This document shows positions 45,861 to 54,386 of a stretch of 64,000 bases of DNA, one piece after another; within the stretch, counting starts at the first letter, position 1, and every line of letters starts with the position of its first letter. The position numbers and the translations under genes were made by a program. Source of the DNA: Duncaniella dubosii (GTDB taxonomy: Bacteria; Bacteroidota; Bacteroidia; Bacteroidales; Muribaculaceae); NCBI RefSeq assembly GCF_004803915.1, contig NZ_CP039396.1, forward strand, positions 1,364,001-1,428,000, given 5' to 3'. The notes under the pieces were generated by a model. It saw only the letters and a program-made list of their open reading frames with translations, did no database searches and had not been told where the DNA came from.

Positions 45861-45892
45861 CAAATATACACATGCTCCTTTATTCACAAAAA
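45861..45892 (-). promoter_or_regulatory. Bacteroidetes-type promoter for the DUF1593 pair
   Basis: On the minus strand TTTTTG (45892-45887) is followed after 18 bases by TATATTTG (45868-45861). Confidence 0.6.
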
Positions 45893-45955
45893 CGATGTGA
45901 CAAACAGGTATGGTTTTTGAGTCAAATATATACTAATTAATCCGAAGCCACTGGA

Positions 45956-46879
45956 CTAAGCTTCTTCTTTTTCTCCTGTAATATGTATATCGAGCTGAGG
46001 GAAGGGGAAAGAGAGTGATGGATTGGAAGTGATGGCGTTGTAGAATTCCTCGTTGTGGTCGAAGAACACACCCCAGAAATCGGCGCTTCTGACCCATGCG
46101 CGGACTGTAAGTGTCACAGCGGAGTCGTCGAGTGAGGCGAGATAGACCACAGGAGCAGCCACGCTCGGCCCGTCGGCAGGTTTCTCCTGAAGGACTCGTT
46201 CATCCTTGGCGAGCAGACCGAGAAGCAGTTCGCGGGCCGCCTCGACGCTCTCGCCGTAGGCGATGCCTATTTTCCATTCGACACGGCGGTATGCTTGTGT
46301 CGAATAGTTGTTTACGCTGCCGGTCGAAAGTCCGCCGTTTGGAATGATGATTGATTTGTTGTCGGCGGTACAGATGATGGTGTTGAAGATCTCGATGCGT
46401 GTGACTGTTCCGGCAAATCCTTGAGCTTCAATGTAGTCACCGACTTTGAATGGCTTGAGAAGCAGGATTAGCACTCCTCCGGCAAAATTCTGTAAAGTTC
46501 CGCTCAATGCCATACCGATTGCGACACCGGCCGAGGCAAACAGCGCGAGGAACGAACTTGTCTCAAGTCCGAGGATGCCGATGACGGTGACAATAAGGAT
46601 GAAGTATAATACAATCCTTACGAGGCTCATTATGAATGTGCTCAGCGACGGATCGACATTGCGCTTCGAGAGGATGTTGACCACAAAGTTATAGAGCTTC
46701 TTGATTATGTATTTGCCACCGTAAAAAACGAGGATGGCTATGGTCAGCGAGATAGCGAAATGTATGATGTCGTGGACAAGCGTGTCAATGAGCTGATCGA
46801 AAGACATGTTTTTAAGTACGCTTTCTTCGGCTTTGACTGAAGGAATTGAATCAGTCGGCAGAAAATCGAATTGTATCAT
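45956..46879 (-). CDS. MscS-family mechanosensitive channel
   Basis: 307 residues. Three membrane helices precede the MscS core: LFASAGVAIGMALSGTLQNFAGGVLIL is the pore-lining helix with the alternating Gly/Ala pattern, and KPFKVGDYIEAQGFAGTVTRIEIFNTII and IIIPNGGL begin the beta domain. The protein is the short, single-module type that opens under membrane tension to release solutes after osmotic downshift. It stands between the DUF1593 pair and the clostripain-like lipoprotein, all on the minus strand. Confidence 0.93.
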   Translation of the reverse strand: MIQFDFLPTDSIPSVKAEESVLKNMSFDQLIDTLVHDIIHFAISLTIAILVFYGGKYIIKKLYNFVVNILSKRNVDPSLSTFIMSLVRIVLYFILIVTVIGILGLETSSFLALFASAGVAIGMALSGTLQNFAGGVLILLLKPFKVGDYIEAQGFAGTVTRIEIFNTIICTADNKSIIIPNGGLSTGSVNNYSTQAYRRVEWKIGIAYGESVEAARELLLGLLAKDERVLQEKPADGPSVAAPVVYLASLDDSAVTLTVRAWVRSADFWGVFFDHNEEFYNAITSNPSLSFPFPQLDIHITGEKEEA

Positions 46880-46910
46880 GTTTGGTATGCAAAATGAGTT
46901 TAGATGATTA

Positions 46911-48149
46911 TCAGTTGTTTAGGACAGGAGCTTTTGATACTACGTCATTCCACCATAAAGTGTGTGCGCAGCCGTGATAATCTCCGTGGTTTCCAAGGCG
47001 GACTATGTATGAGCCGAGACCACAGTAGCGGTCGATGCTTATGCCTGTGAATTCTCTTGATGTAGTGGCTTTGTAGACGACTGTCGCATCGAGTGCCGAC
47101 CGCCATGCTTCGAGCAGGTCAGGACGGTTGGCAGTCAGAACCTCCATATAGGCTTCCATATCGTAGACGGGGTGACAGTCATTGCATCCGGGTGTGTCAA
47201 GTGTGTTTCCGAAGAATCTGAGATGCGATTTCGACAGCTCCTGCACAAACCACAGTCGTGGCGGAAAATCGGTTTGTGTGAGATATATCTCGCGTGTGGC
47301 ATCGGCAAGCTTGTCGAGTGCGGAGGTGTCAATGACTGTCATCTGGCAGCTATAGTTGCCGGAACGGAGGTTGTAGTATTCAAATGTATTTGTAGCCATC
47401 GCCACTACATCAGGTTTTTCCGTGGCGAAAAAGGCCGGTAGATTCAGATGGTAGGGCATTCCTTCGCCTTCAAGTTCGGTGGGAGAGGCCACTATATAAG
47501 GAGTGTTGTGGCGGAATTCGTAGGCGATTTCTGCGGTCCCCATGAGGCAGCAGTCAAAATAGATGAAAGAGAAGTATTCGCCGTCAAGAGCCTTGCGCAT
47601 GGAAGTGAGTGGCATCCACTTGTTGCGGTCAGAGCCATACGACCTTTTGACAGGAGCGGAGGCTCTGCTGTCGATGTCATAACTTCCGTGGGTCATCCAT
47701 GCGGTAGCGTGTCCCCAGAATACGAGTCCATAATCGGATGCTGGTGCATATTCTTTCATGTCTGAGAGCACTTCGCGCATTCGATTGGCCTCAACCGAAT
47801 AGATGTCGGGAGTGTCGGGGTATGTTTTGAGAGTGTCAAGTCCCTGTTTGGTGACTTCAATCAGCAGCGGGACATTTCCTCGGTCTGTCCCCGGGCGGTT
47901 GTGGTAGACGAGCAGTCTGCCCCCATTGAGACCACCATCCGCAGCGCCTTTCACCATCTCGTTGAGGTCTGCGCGGTTAAGCTGGTTGTATGAGCCTAAA
48001 TTGTTGTCGGCCACCATATAGACGAGTACCGTTCGTTCGACAGGTTCGCCAGGCTTGGGGACGGGCGATGGTTCGTCCGTATCCTTGCACGCCGTAAATT
48101 GGCAGGCAATTATTACTGTAAGTAAAAGATTCAGAAGCTTTTCAATCAT
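46911..48149 (-). CDS. clostripain-family (C11) cysteine peptidase lipoprotein
   Basis: 412 residues with a lipoprotein signal ending in FTAC (Cys21). The catalytic pair is visible: His in YGLVFWGHATAW and Cys in FSFIYFDCCLMGTAE, as in the C11/gingipain clan. RTVLVYMVADNNLGSYNQLNRADLNEM is the usual beginning of the domain. Clostripain-type enzymes cut after Arg or Lys; the target is unknown. It is divergent from the outer-membrane barrel gene across a 322-base gap. Confidence 0.88.
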   Translation of the reverse strand: MIEKLLNLLLTVIIACQFTACKDTDEPSPVPKPGEPVERTVLVYMVADNNLGSYNQLNRADLNEMVKGAADGGLNGGRLLVYHNRPGTDRGNVPLLIEVTKQGLDTLKTYPDTPDIYSVEANRMREVLSDMKEYAPASDYGLVFWGHATAWMTHGSYDIDSRASAPVKRSYGSDRNKWMPLTSMRKALDGEYFSFIYFDCCLMGTAEIAYEFRHNTPYIVASPTELEGEGMPYHLNLPAFFATEKPDVVAMATNTFEYYNLRSGNYSCQMTVIDTSALDKLADATREIYLTQTDFPPRLWFVQELSKSHLRFFGNTLDTPGCNDCHPVYDMEAYMEVLTANRPDLLEAWRSALDATVVYKATTSREFTGISIDRYCGLGSYIVRLGNHGDYHGCAHTLWWNDVVSKAPVLNN

Positions 48150-48471
48150 TTCGGACTGTTGTGACGATTTTTAGGTGTGTAAAGACCGTGGCTGGCATTA
48201 ATAAGATTGAAAAATACTTTCGATTAATCACACAAGAGTTATTTCTTCTGAATGAGGTCGAAATGCCCTTGGAGGATACCTTGATAAATGCCAGAGACAT
48301 AGTTTGCAAAGTTAGGATTTTTCTTGGCAGCTCAGTATCTATTTCATGATTTTTAACGACTGCTGAAATCATTGATAAAAAGGGATAATAAGAGATTTTC
48401 TGAAATTTTTGTCACAAATATTGCTGCTGGCTGTCAATTTGTATGTTCATCTCTATCACAATTCAACAAAA
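48150..48471. other. intergenic region with ECF-type promoter
   Basis: 322 bases between the divergent clostripain-like and beta-barrel genes. Besides the ECF-like promoter at 48407-48436 I see no gene; a minus-strand open frame at 48142-48372 has no coding character. Confidence 0.5.
48407..48436 (+). promoter_or_regulatory. ECF-type promoter of the beta-barrel gene
   Basis: TTTTGTCACAAAT (48407-48419), 12 bases, TGTCA (48432-48436). The same arrangement with the same spacing stands in front of the ECF sigma gene (52172-52201). Transcription would begin about 30 bases before the ATG at 48472. The form resembles known ECF promoters of TGTCACA/GTC type. Confidence 0.65.
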
Positions 48472-50730
48472 ATGAAAACAGTCTTTTCAAAATTTGCCGG
48501 AAGACTCGGCTGTATAATCGCTTATGCTTCAGTTGCGATGATGGTTTTTCCATATACCTCATCGGCTGTCGCTCAGGACAAATCTGTCCCGGTCGACACT
48601 CTTGCTGAAAGCGTCGGTCTTGGCGAAGTCGTCGTGCAAGCCCCTAAGGTAATCCATAAGGCGGATATGGATGTGCTTTTCCCTTCAAAAAGTGCCATAA
48701 GCCATTCTCAGAATGCAATGGGGCTGTTGAATCATCTGATGATTCCGACTCTGAATGTAAACGAGATGGCCGGTTCGGTCAAAAGTGGGGGAGAGGATGT
48801 TGAGATACGAATAAACGGCCGTCTGGCGACCGTCGACCAGTTGCAGACAATAGATCCTTCGACGGTGAAACGCATAGAGTGGATTGATAATCCCGGTGTA
48901 AGATATGACGGGGCAAACGCAGTGCTCAATGTCGTGGTGTCTAATCCGACGGTCGGAGGTTCTTTCATGGCGCAGGGCATGCAGGCGCTTACGCAGCCGT
49001 GGGGAAACGGTTATGCCGACCTCAAGCTTAACAGTGGACGTTCGCAGTGGAGCGTAGGTTTTCAGGGGCGCTATACGAACCACGTTGATACATATCGTGA
49101 GTATGAAGAATCATTTACTTATTCCGATGGCACCTCCGTTACGCGGACCGAATCGCCGCTTTCAGGCTACGTGTCTCAGACAAATTTGCGTCCGAGGCTG
49201 GCATATAGCTATATAAATCCTGACAAGACGGTGGTCTGGGTGGAGATCTCGGCTAATAAGAGCTGGCCGATGGAGCGTTCCAACACCGGCCGCATGTCGT
49301 TGTCTAACAGTCCTGAGTCTGTCATTCTATACGAACGGGAATCAACCTCGGGCACTACTCCGCGTTTCAATGCCTATATCGAACAGTCTTTGCCGTCATC
49401 ACAGACCATAGCGATTGATTTGAATACATCTGTGTTTAACGGCCGTTCGACACATGACTACGTTGAGACCGACGAGGCTACCGGCGAGATTATGACCGAC
49501 ACATATACGTCCATCAAGGACTGCAACAGGACTCTCAGTGCTGAACTCGACTATGTGAAGCGATGGAACAGAAGCAGACTGACCGCCGGTGTCCGCTACA
49601 GCATGGCGCGTAACCGTGCTACCCGCGAGTCAGGCTCTGTCACCCGGCAGTATCTGGACCGTACATACATGTTTGCCGAATATTTTCAACAGGTCTCAAA
49701 AGTGAGCCTGACCGGCGGCCTTGGGGCGCAATATCTCGATCAGCGCACGAGACATACGGGCAAGGGCACTTTCTGCTGGTCCTTCCGTCCGCGTTTTTCG
49801 GCGAGCTACCGTCTCGCCCGCAGCTCGCAGTTCAGGCTGAATTTTTCCACATGGCAGACCACACCGTCCCTTTCACAGACCAATGCGACTCCACAGCAGA
49901 TTGACGGTTTCCAGTATCAGGTCGGAAATCCTGATCTGAAAGCCTATAATAATTATAGGGCAGCCGTTCAATATAACTTTAATTTCCCGAAGGTGACAGG
50001 CCGTTTCGAAGCACGCTGGACACGTTCGCCACACCAGATAGCCCCCTATATGGAGTGGAAAGACGACAATCTGTTGACATATTTTGAAAATAGCAGGGGA
50101 TTGACAGCGTGGCGATTCAGTTTTGCTCCTCAGATTGAAATAATCCCGTCAGTCCTTACAGCGAAAGGATCGTTGAAATATTACATGGCCAAGAGTTCCG
50201 GCCGTGGCTATGTCCATAAATGCCATAATTGGAGCGGAGATGTGAGCCTTCTCGCCTATTATGGAAATTTCAGCTTCATGGCCAATTATGAAGTAAATCC
50301 GGCTACCCTTTCAGGCGAGACTATTTCAACCGGTGAAAGGACATCGACCATCGCGCTGAGCTATAAATGGAAAGGTTTCATGGCCACGGCTGGTATGCTT
50401 ATGCCGTTCAATCACTACAGCATGCAGACCGAGTTGCTCAACCGCTATAATTCTAACCGGAATGTCTTGCGTAGCAAGGGTTTCGACCGCATGCCGTTCA
50501 TACAGGTTGCCTATAATTTTAATTGGGGTAGGCAGAAGCGCGATGTGTCAAGAATCATTGACGGAGAAGATGATTTACACACGGCTCTTTCATTTAAGAC
50601 AAAAAATAGAGACATATCTTCCCTTACCCGGTTCATTTCGAATCGGGTAATTTTATTGATGTTGTATGTCAGGGATTTATCTTTTTGTCAAAATCTTAAT
50701 TTTTTCATTTTTGGCACAGGAACCGCATGA
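48472..50730 (+). CDS. outer-membrane beta-barrel (TonB receptor-like) protein, C-terminus altered by IS
   Basis: 752 residues from the ATG at 48472 (the frame is open to 48409, but MKTVFSKFAGRLGC begins a normal signal peptide). Residues ~50-150 look like a plug domain (LGEVVVQAPKVIHKADMD, VEIRINGRLATVDQLQTIDPSTVKRIEWIDNPGVRYDG). The rest is beta-barrel sequence, ending VAYNFNWG. The IS at 50580 enters nine codons before the original stop: without it the protein would end DDLQQSKAAGR, but it now reads HTALSFKTKNR and runs about 50 residues into the IS. The natural final barrel strand (PFIQVAYNFNW) is kept, so folding may survive. An ECF-type promoter links it to the sigma operon downstream. 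Confidence 0.85.
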   Translation: MKTVFSKFAGRLGCIIAYASVAMMVFPYTSSAVAQDKSVPVDTLAESVGLGEVVVQAPKVIHKADMDVLFPSKSAISHSQNAMGLLNHLMIPTLNVNEMAGSVKSGGEDVEIRINGRLATVDQLQTIDPSTVKRIEWIDNPGVRYDGANAVLNVVVSNPTVGGSFMAQGMQALTQPWGNGYADLKLNSGRSQWSVGFQGRYTNHVDTYREYEESFTYSDGTSVTRTESPLSGYVSQTNLRPRLAYSYINPDKTVVWVEISANKSWPMERSNTGRMSLSNSPESVILYERESTSGTTPRFNAYIEQSLPSSQTIAIDLNTSVFNGRSTHDYVETDEATGEIMTDTYTSIKDCNRTLSAELDYVKRWNRSRLTAGVRYSMARNRATRESGSVTRQYLDRTYMFAEYFQQVSKVSLTGGLGAQYLDQRTRHTGKGTFCWSFRPRFSASYRLARSSQFRLNFSTWQTTPSLSQTNATPQQIDGFQYQVGNPDLKAYNNYRAAVQYNFNFPKVTGRFEARWTRSPHQIAPYMEWKDDNLLTYFENSRGLTAWRFSFAPQIEIIPSVLTAKGSLKYYMAKSSGRGYVHKCHNWSGDVSLLAYYGNFSFMANYEVNPATLSGETISTGERTSTIALSYKWKGFMATAGMLMPFNHYSMQTELLNRYNSNRNVLRSKGFDRMPFIQVAYNFNWGRQKRDVSRIIDGEDDLHTALSFKTKNRDISSLTRFISNRVILLMLYVRDLSFCQNLNFFIFGTGTA
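50571..50579. repeat. target-site duplication, left copy
   Basis: TGATTTACA directly before the IS; the identical 9 bases follow it at 52116-52124. Confidence 0.85.
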
Positions 50731-52115
50731 GTTTAGTAAAGCTCATTGAGACATGCCTCATGAGCTCTGCCACTCCTTTTCTTTTGTCCGACCGCTTTTT
50801 GCGAAGCCCTTTCCATATTGAAAATACCGAGAGGACTATTCTCTGGATGGTGTCAAGATTGCGGGCAGCTTTAGACGACTTACGTTTGATCCTGTCTTGC
50901 AGGAGATTGACATCCAGCCCCCAGTGCATGCTCTCTATCGACCAGTGGTCTCGCACATATGCCCCGAGAGCGGGCGTGTCGGTTGGCAGACTGCTCACAT
51001 ACAGCCTTTTTTCGGAGGTATGCGCGCCTGTTGACTTCCTTACCGTGTCGGCTTCATATTCTATTATCGTCATATTGCCGCCCCATTTCTCCTTGTCTGC
51101 TATGACTTCAAGCCCGTCGTAGACACGATAAGTCCGGGTCTCGATTCTGCCGTGTCCGAGTTCCGGCCCTTCGGTATATGAATAGACGGGCGTGAGCCCC
51201 TCAAGTCTGTCTTCCACGCCGTAGCGCAGGGAGCGCTGGTTGGCCTTGAGTTCTATCAGGAAGTCACCGCCTTGCTCCCTGATTCTGTCGATTATCTCCT
51301 TCTGCATGGACATGGCGTCTGCGGTTACGATCTTTCCGGATATGTCGATTTTGTCAATCAGTACCGGGACTGCCTTTATCTCGTTGCTCTTTTCCTGACA
51401 TGCTTCCGTTGCCACTGTAATGCCGGCATTGAAAGAATATGCCGACACAATATCCGGATTGCGCCCGTTTTCCTGAACGGTGCCACGCTCGGCCTTACCG
51501 TCCACACAGACTATTTCCCTGTCGCGGCACGCCTTAAGCAGCTCATTGCGGAAGCCCTCGGCGAACGCCTGCATCCTGTCGGCCATGGATAAATCGTCGA
51601 CACCGTTCTCCACCCGACAAAGGGTAGCCTCCGAAGGGATTCCATTCTTCAGTAGACCCATTTTACGGAGTTTTTTGAGATTGTGTCTGCCGAACGCTAT
51701 TATATCAGCACGTCCGACATACCCGCAGGTCCGTCCCAGTATCATCAGAATGATGATGTCACTGAGCCGGTGACGGATGTTTCCTTTATCACACCTACGG
51801 AAATCAGGGACTGACCAGGCAAAATTCATCAGGCGTTCCAGGATACTGCCCTGTGGTATGAATTTATTTAGTACTTTTGCGGCATGATTGGGCTTACGTG
51901 CCTCAATCGAATGTTTTTGGTCAAGCGGATCCATTTTTGCGTAACTATTTGATTTTCACCTATAAAGTTACTAAAAATCTGCCGCTTGGCCAAATTTTAT
52001 GAATGCTTATTTTATTAATAATCAGGGAAATAGTCACATCTATACACGCAGGATGCCCTCTATAAAATAGCACATTCATTGAGTGTGCAACGTATTCTTA
52101 AATGAAAGAGCCGTG
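50580..52115 (-). mobile_element. ISAs1-type insertion sequence, intact
   Basis: 1536 bases bounded by 20-bp perfect terminal inverted repeats (50580-50599 and 52096-52115, beginning CACGGCTCTTTC) and flanked by the 9-bp duplication TGATTTACA. It carries one transposase gene on the minus strand. Repeat length and duplication size fit the ISAs1 family (8-10 bp). Intact ends and identical duplications suggest a recent insertion. It separates the beta-barrel gene from the ECF sigma gene but leaves the sigma promoter untouched. Confidence 0.9.
50705..51934 (-). CDS. ISAs1 family transposase
   Basis: 409 residues. The N-terminal ~100 residues (LERLMNFAWSVPDFRRCDKGNIRHRLSDIIILMILG) are the DDE_Tnp_1-associated domain of ISAs1 elements. 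The DDE residues are visible in IVCVDGKAERGTV, KIVTADAMSMQKEI and HWSIESMHWGLDV. Full-length and undisrupted, so the element may be active. Its stop lies inside the tail of the beta-barrel frame on the other strand. Confidence 0.93.
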   Translation of the reverse strand: MDPLDQKHSIEARKPNHAAKVLNKFIPQGSILERLMNFAWSVPDFRRCDKGNIRHRLSDIIILMILGRTCGYVGRADIIAFGRHNLKKLRKMGLLKNGIPSEATLCRVENGVDDLSMADRMQAFAEGFRNELLKACRDREIVCVDGKAERGTVQENGRNPDIVSAYSFNAGITVATEACQEKSNEIKAVPVLIDKIDISGKIVTADAMSMQKEIIDRIREQGGDFLIELKANQRSLRYGVEDRLEGLTPVYSYTEGPELGHGRIETRTYRVYDGLEVIADKEKWGGNMTIIEYEADTVRKSTGAHTSEKRLYVSSLPTDTPALGAYVRDHWSIESMHWGLDVNLLQDRIKRKSSKAARNLDTIQRIVLSVFSIWKGLRKKRSDKRKGVAELMRHVSMSFTKLMRFLCQK

Positions 52116-52124
52116 TGATTTACA
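52116..52124. repeat. target-site duplication, right copy
   Basis: TGATTTACA directly after the IS; joining it to the left flank restores the beta-barrel frame up to a stop codon TAA at about 52146. Confidence 0.85.
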
Positions 52125-52171
52125 GCAATCAAAGGCTGCCGGTCGATAATAAAATCAAAAAAAATCATTAA

Positions 52172-52201
52172 TTTTGTCACAAATCAGACGGAAGAATGTC
52201 A
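52172..52201 (+). promoter_or_regulatory. ECF-type promoter of the sigma factor operon
   Basis: TTTTGTCACAAAT (52172-52184), 12 bases, TGTCA (52197-52201): the same as upstream of the beta-barrel gene. Transcription would begin about 20 bases before the sigma ATG. This suggests that the sigma factor controls its own operon. Confidence 0.65.
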
Positions 52202-52226
52202 TAAGAGTGATTGCCGTCCCCGGACT

Positions 52227-52739
52227 ATGACGGACAGTAAGAGAACGAAAATGGACATTGTGACCTTCAAAGAGATATTTATCCCGATGAATCGTCTGCT
52301 TTACGGGCAAGCGTTGCGTATGCTTCGCGACCCCCTTGAGGCGGAAGACATGGTTCAGGATATATATGTCAGCCTTTGGGAGCGCCGGTCGGAACTTTCC
52401 GGCGTAGACAATCCTCAGGCTTATGCTGTGACAATGTTGAAGAACCGTTGTCTGAACCGTCTGAACTCACAAAGATTCACCGAGGATATTGACAGTATGC
52501 AGCTTGAAAGAGAGTCAGACATGCCATCACACCATGTCGAACTTCGTGACCGGGTCGGGGCTGTGATGAATCTCATCGGAGAGCTGCCCGACCGACAGCG
52601 TCAGGTAATCCTCATGCACGATGTCGACGGATATCCTAAAGAGGAGATTGAACGTGTCACAGGGCTGTCAGCCGACAATGTCAGGCAATTGCTTAGCCGG
52701 GCAAGGCGATTTATAAGGAATCATTTTTCCAAAGATTGA
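52227..52739 (+). CDS. ECF-type RNA polymerase sigma factor
   Basis: 170 residues. Region 2 (NRLLYGQALRMLRDPLEAEDMVQDIYVSLWERRSEL) and region 4 (LIGELPDRQRQVILMHDVDGYPKEEIERVTGLSADNVRQLLSRARRFIR) are present, with no extra domain. The start could also be Met9 (MDIVTFKEIF). It is followed 19 bases later by a putative anti-sigma gene. The promoter motif in front is identical to that of the beta-barrel gene, so that gene is the best candidate target. Confidence 0.95.
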   Translation: MTDSKRTKMDIVTFKEIFIPMNRLLYGQALRMLRDPLEAEDMVQDIYVSLWERRSELSGVDNPQAYAVTMLKNRCLNRLNSQRFTEDIDSMQLERESDMPSHHVELRDRVGAVMNLIGELPDRQRQVILMHDVDGYPKEEIERVTGLSADNVRQLLSRARRFIRNHFSKD

Positions 52740-52758
52740 AACTGGTAACAAAAGAATA

Positions 52759-53301
52759 ATGAACATAGACACCATATCCCGTCTCAGGGCGCTGCTTGCC
52801 GCATATTATGCCGGAGAAACGTCTGAAAGCGATGAACGCGAGCTTCACCGTTTGCTCGGCGACGCTTCGCTTCCGGATGAGTTTGAGGCAGACCGGCGCA
52901 TGATATCGGCAATGTCGCTGTTTGCTCCTTCTGATGGATTTGAAAAGAGGCTATCAGATAAAATTGATCAGATGGCCACTGATGAAACCGGTCGGAGAAA
53001 CCGGTCAGGCCGTTTTAATATCACACTGTTGCTTCGGGTGGCAGCTTCGCTTGTCGTCGCCGTGGGTGTCGGTGCGACGCTCTTCTTCCACCGGCCGCAG
53101 TCTGGCAGCGACCTCACTCCCGAAGAGGCTTATCTACAGACAGAATTTGCCTTGGCGGTCTTTGCCGATGCCCTCAACAAAGGCTGCGACGGAATCAGGC
53201 TGGCCGAAGGTTCTGCGGACGATGGGGTTCAGAAGGCGCTTGCCTCCATTGGTATCATTGTGGATGGAAGCGGTATAGTGGAAAACGATAAAACGATATG
53301 A
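52759..53301 (+). CDS. putative anti-sigma factor, single-pass membrane protein
   Basis: 180 residues: a cytoplasmic N-terminal part of ~95 residues with LLAAYYAGETSESDERELHRLL, resembling anti-sigma zinc-less helical domains, one membrane helix (about 96-115, LLLRVAASLVVAVGVGATLFF), and a ~65-residue periplasmic part. Position after the sigma gene and topology support the call, although sequence similarity alone is weak. Its TGA stop overlaps the ATG of the next gene (ATGA). Confidence 0.75.
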   Translation: MNIDTISRLRALLAAYYAGETSESDERELHRLLGDASLPDEFEADRRMISAMSLFAPSDGFEKRLSDKIDQMATDETGRRNRSGRFNITLLLRVAASLVVAVGVGATLFFHRPQSGSDLTPEEAYLQTEFALAVFADALNKGCDGIRLAEGSADDGVQKALASIGIIVDGSGIVENDKTI

Positions 53302-53822
53302 CAATGAAACGGATATTCATCATCATTATGCTGGCGCTTGCGGTTGCCGTAAACGCACATGCCGATACGTCTCTCTATGAGAAGTGTGAGAAGCAAAAAA
53401 GCCTCACCACTGTCTATGTGACCAGAGCTATGCTCGACATGGTTGTCAATACCCAGCCCTTGGATGAGAGGACTAAAGCCCTGTTGAGCGAGAACATAGA
53501 TAATGTGCTTATCGTGACAAGCGAAGTTGACAAGGGCATTGAATTTCTGGCGAAACTAAGTAAGGATTTTACCTCTAAGAATGGTTATGAGATGCTTATG
53601 CAGATTAACGACGGGAAGGAAAATGTGAATGTCTATCAAAAAAAGATTTCCGTCGGAAATAATCAGTATGTCGTTTCTGTCCGAAGTGAAAAGGAATCCG
53701 TAATGATTGTTATGGAAGGCATGCTTAAACTTGAAGATATGGTCCGTATGACAGGTGTCATGGATAAAAACAGGGCTAAAAGCAAACTAAAAAGTGCAAA
53801 GCCCTCAAAACCTACAAAATAA
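53298..53822 (+). CDS. DUF4252 family secreted protein
   Basis: 174 residues with a signal peptide (IFIIIMLALAVAVNAHA). The body matches DUF4252: YVTRAMLDMVVN, IDNVLIVTSE, LLMQINDGKENVNVYQKK-type sequence (here MLMQINDGKENVNVYQKK) and YVVSVRSEKESVMIVMEG. Its function is unknown; DUF4252 proteins are commonly next to ECF sigma/anti-sigma pairs in Bacteroidetes. It starts with an ATGA overlap and ends with a strong terminator, closing the operon. Confidence 0.85.
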   Translation: MTMKRIFIIIMLALAVAVNAHADTSLYEKCEKQKSLTTVYVTRAMLDMVVNTQPLDERTKALLSENIDNVLIVTSEVDKGIEFLAKLSKDFTSKNGYEMLMQINDGKENVNVYQKKISVGNNQYVVSVRSEKESVMIVMEGMLKLEDMVRMTGVMDKNRAKSKLKSAKPSKPTK

Positions 53823-53868
53823 GAAAACGACAAACTTAATATATTATTCTAATTAATAGACTACGAAT

Positions 53869-53909
53869 AAGCGATGCGTGCCCGTGAGAGTACGCATCGC
53901 TTGTTTTTT
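53869..53909 (+). terminator. terminator of the ECF sigma operon
   Basis: AAGCGATGCGT (53869-53879) pairs with ACGCATCGCTT (53892-53902), followed by GTTTTTT. It may also serve the convergent SemiSWEET gene. Confidence 0.9.
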
Positions 53910-53932
53910 ACGGATGTGGACTTGTTGAAAGC

Positions 53933-54211
53933 CTATTTTTTCTTTTTCAATCGGTCATTATTGACTTTTATCACGAAAACGATTATAGATGATACTGTCG
54001 TAATCAGGTTTGTGATTATAAGAGGCCAGTTGTCGATCATGAATCCTTGGATAACGAAAAATATACTACCGAATCCAAGCAGAAGGAACGTAGGCATCGC
54101 TATGCCGTCGGTGTCGCGTGTGCGTATGGTATAGATGGCCTGTGGAAGATAACCGCACACCATGCAGATGGCGGCGGCGTAGCCTACGATGTTGATGATT
54201 AGAGGTGACAT
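53933..54211 (-). CDS. SemiSWEET / PQ-loop transporter
   Basis: 92 residues with three membrane helices. The PQ motif is in CGYLPQAIYTIRTRDTDGI; GYAAAICMVCGYLPQ and MPTFLLLGFGSIFFVIQGF complete the triple-helix bundle. SemiSWEETs dimerise to form a sugar uniporter. The substrate is unknown. The gene is convergent with the DUF4252 gene. Confidence 0.85.
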   Translation of the reverse strand: MSPLIINIVGYAAAICMVCGYLPQAIYTIRTRDTDGIAMPTFLLLGFGSIFFVIQGFMIDNWPLIITNLITTVSSIIVFVIKVNNDRLKKKK

Positions 54212-54351
54212 GATAGGGAAGGTGTTAAGTTTGAAGTATTAAGTATGAAGTTTTTAAGAGTATGGTGGGAGGTGAGGAGACATGAGTGGCCACAAAGGAG
54301 CGTTAATGATATTTTAACGTCGAATGGGTCAGTTATGTTGCCGTTTTTTCT

Positions 54352-54359
54352 TAATTTTG
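54352..54359 (+). promoter_or_regulatory. -7 element for the Ig-like lipoprotein gene
   Basis: TAATTTTG fits TAnnTTTG; the start codon at 54387 is 28 bases downstream. It supports the later start. Confidence 0.4.
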
Positions 54360-54386
54360 CAATTTCCCAACCATTCGATTCCGCCT

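Noticed and set aside
45886..45902. Minus-strand TTTGTCACA resembling the ECF motif, before the DUF1593 pair
   Set aside because: The second half (TGTCA at 12 bases) is missing, and a normal vegetative promoter lies just downstream.
48142..48372. Minus-strand open frame upstream of the clostripain-like gene
   Set aside because: No coding character and it overlaps the beginning of that gene.
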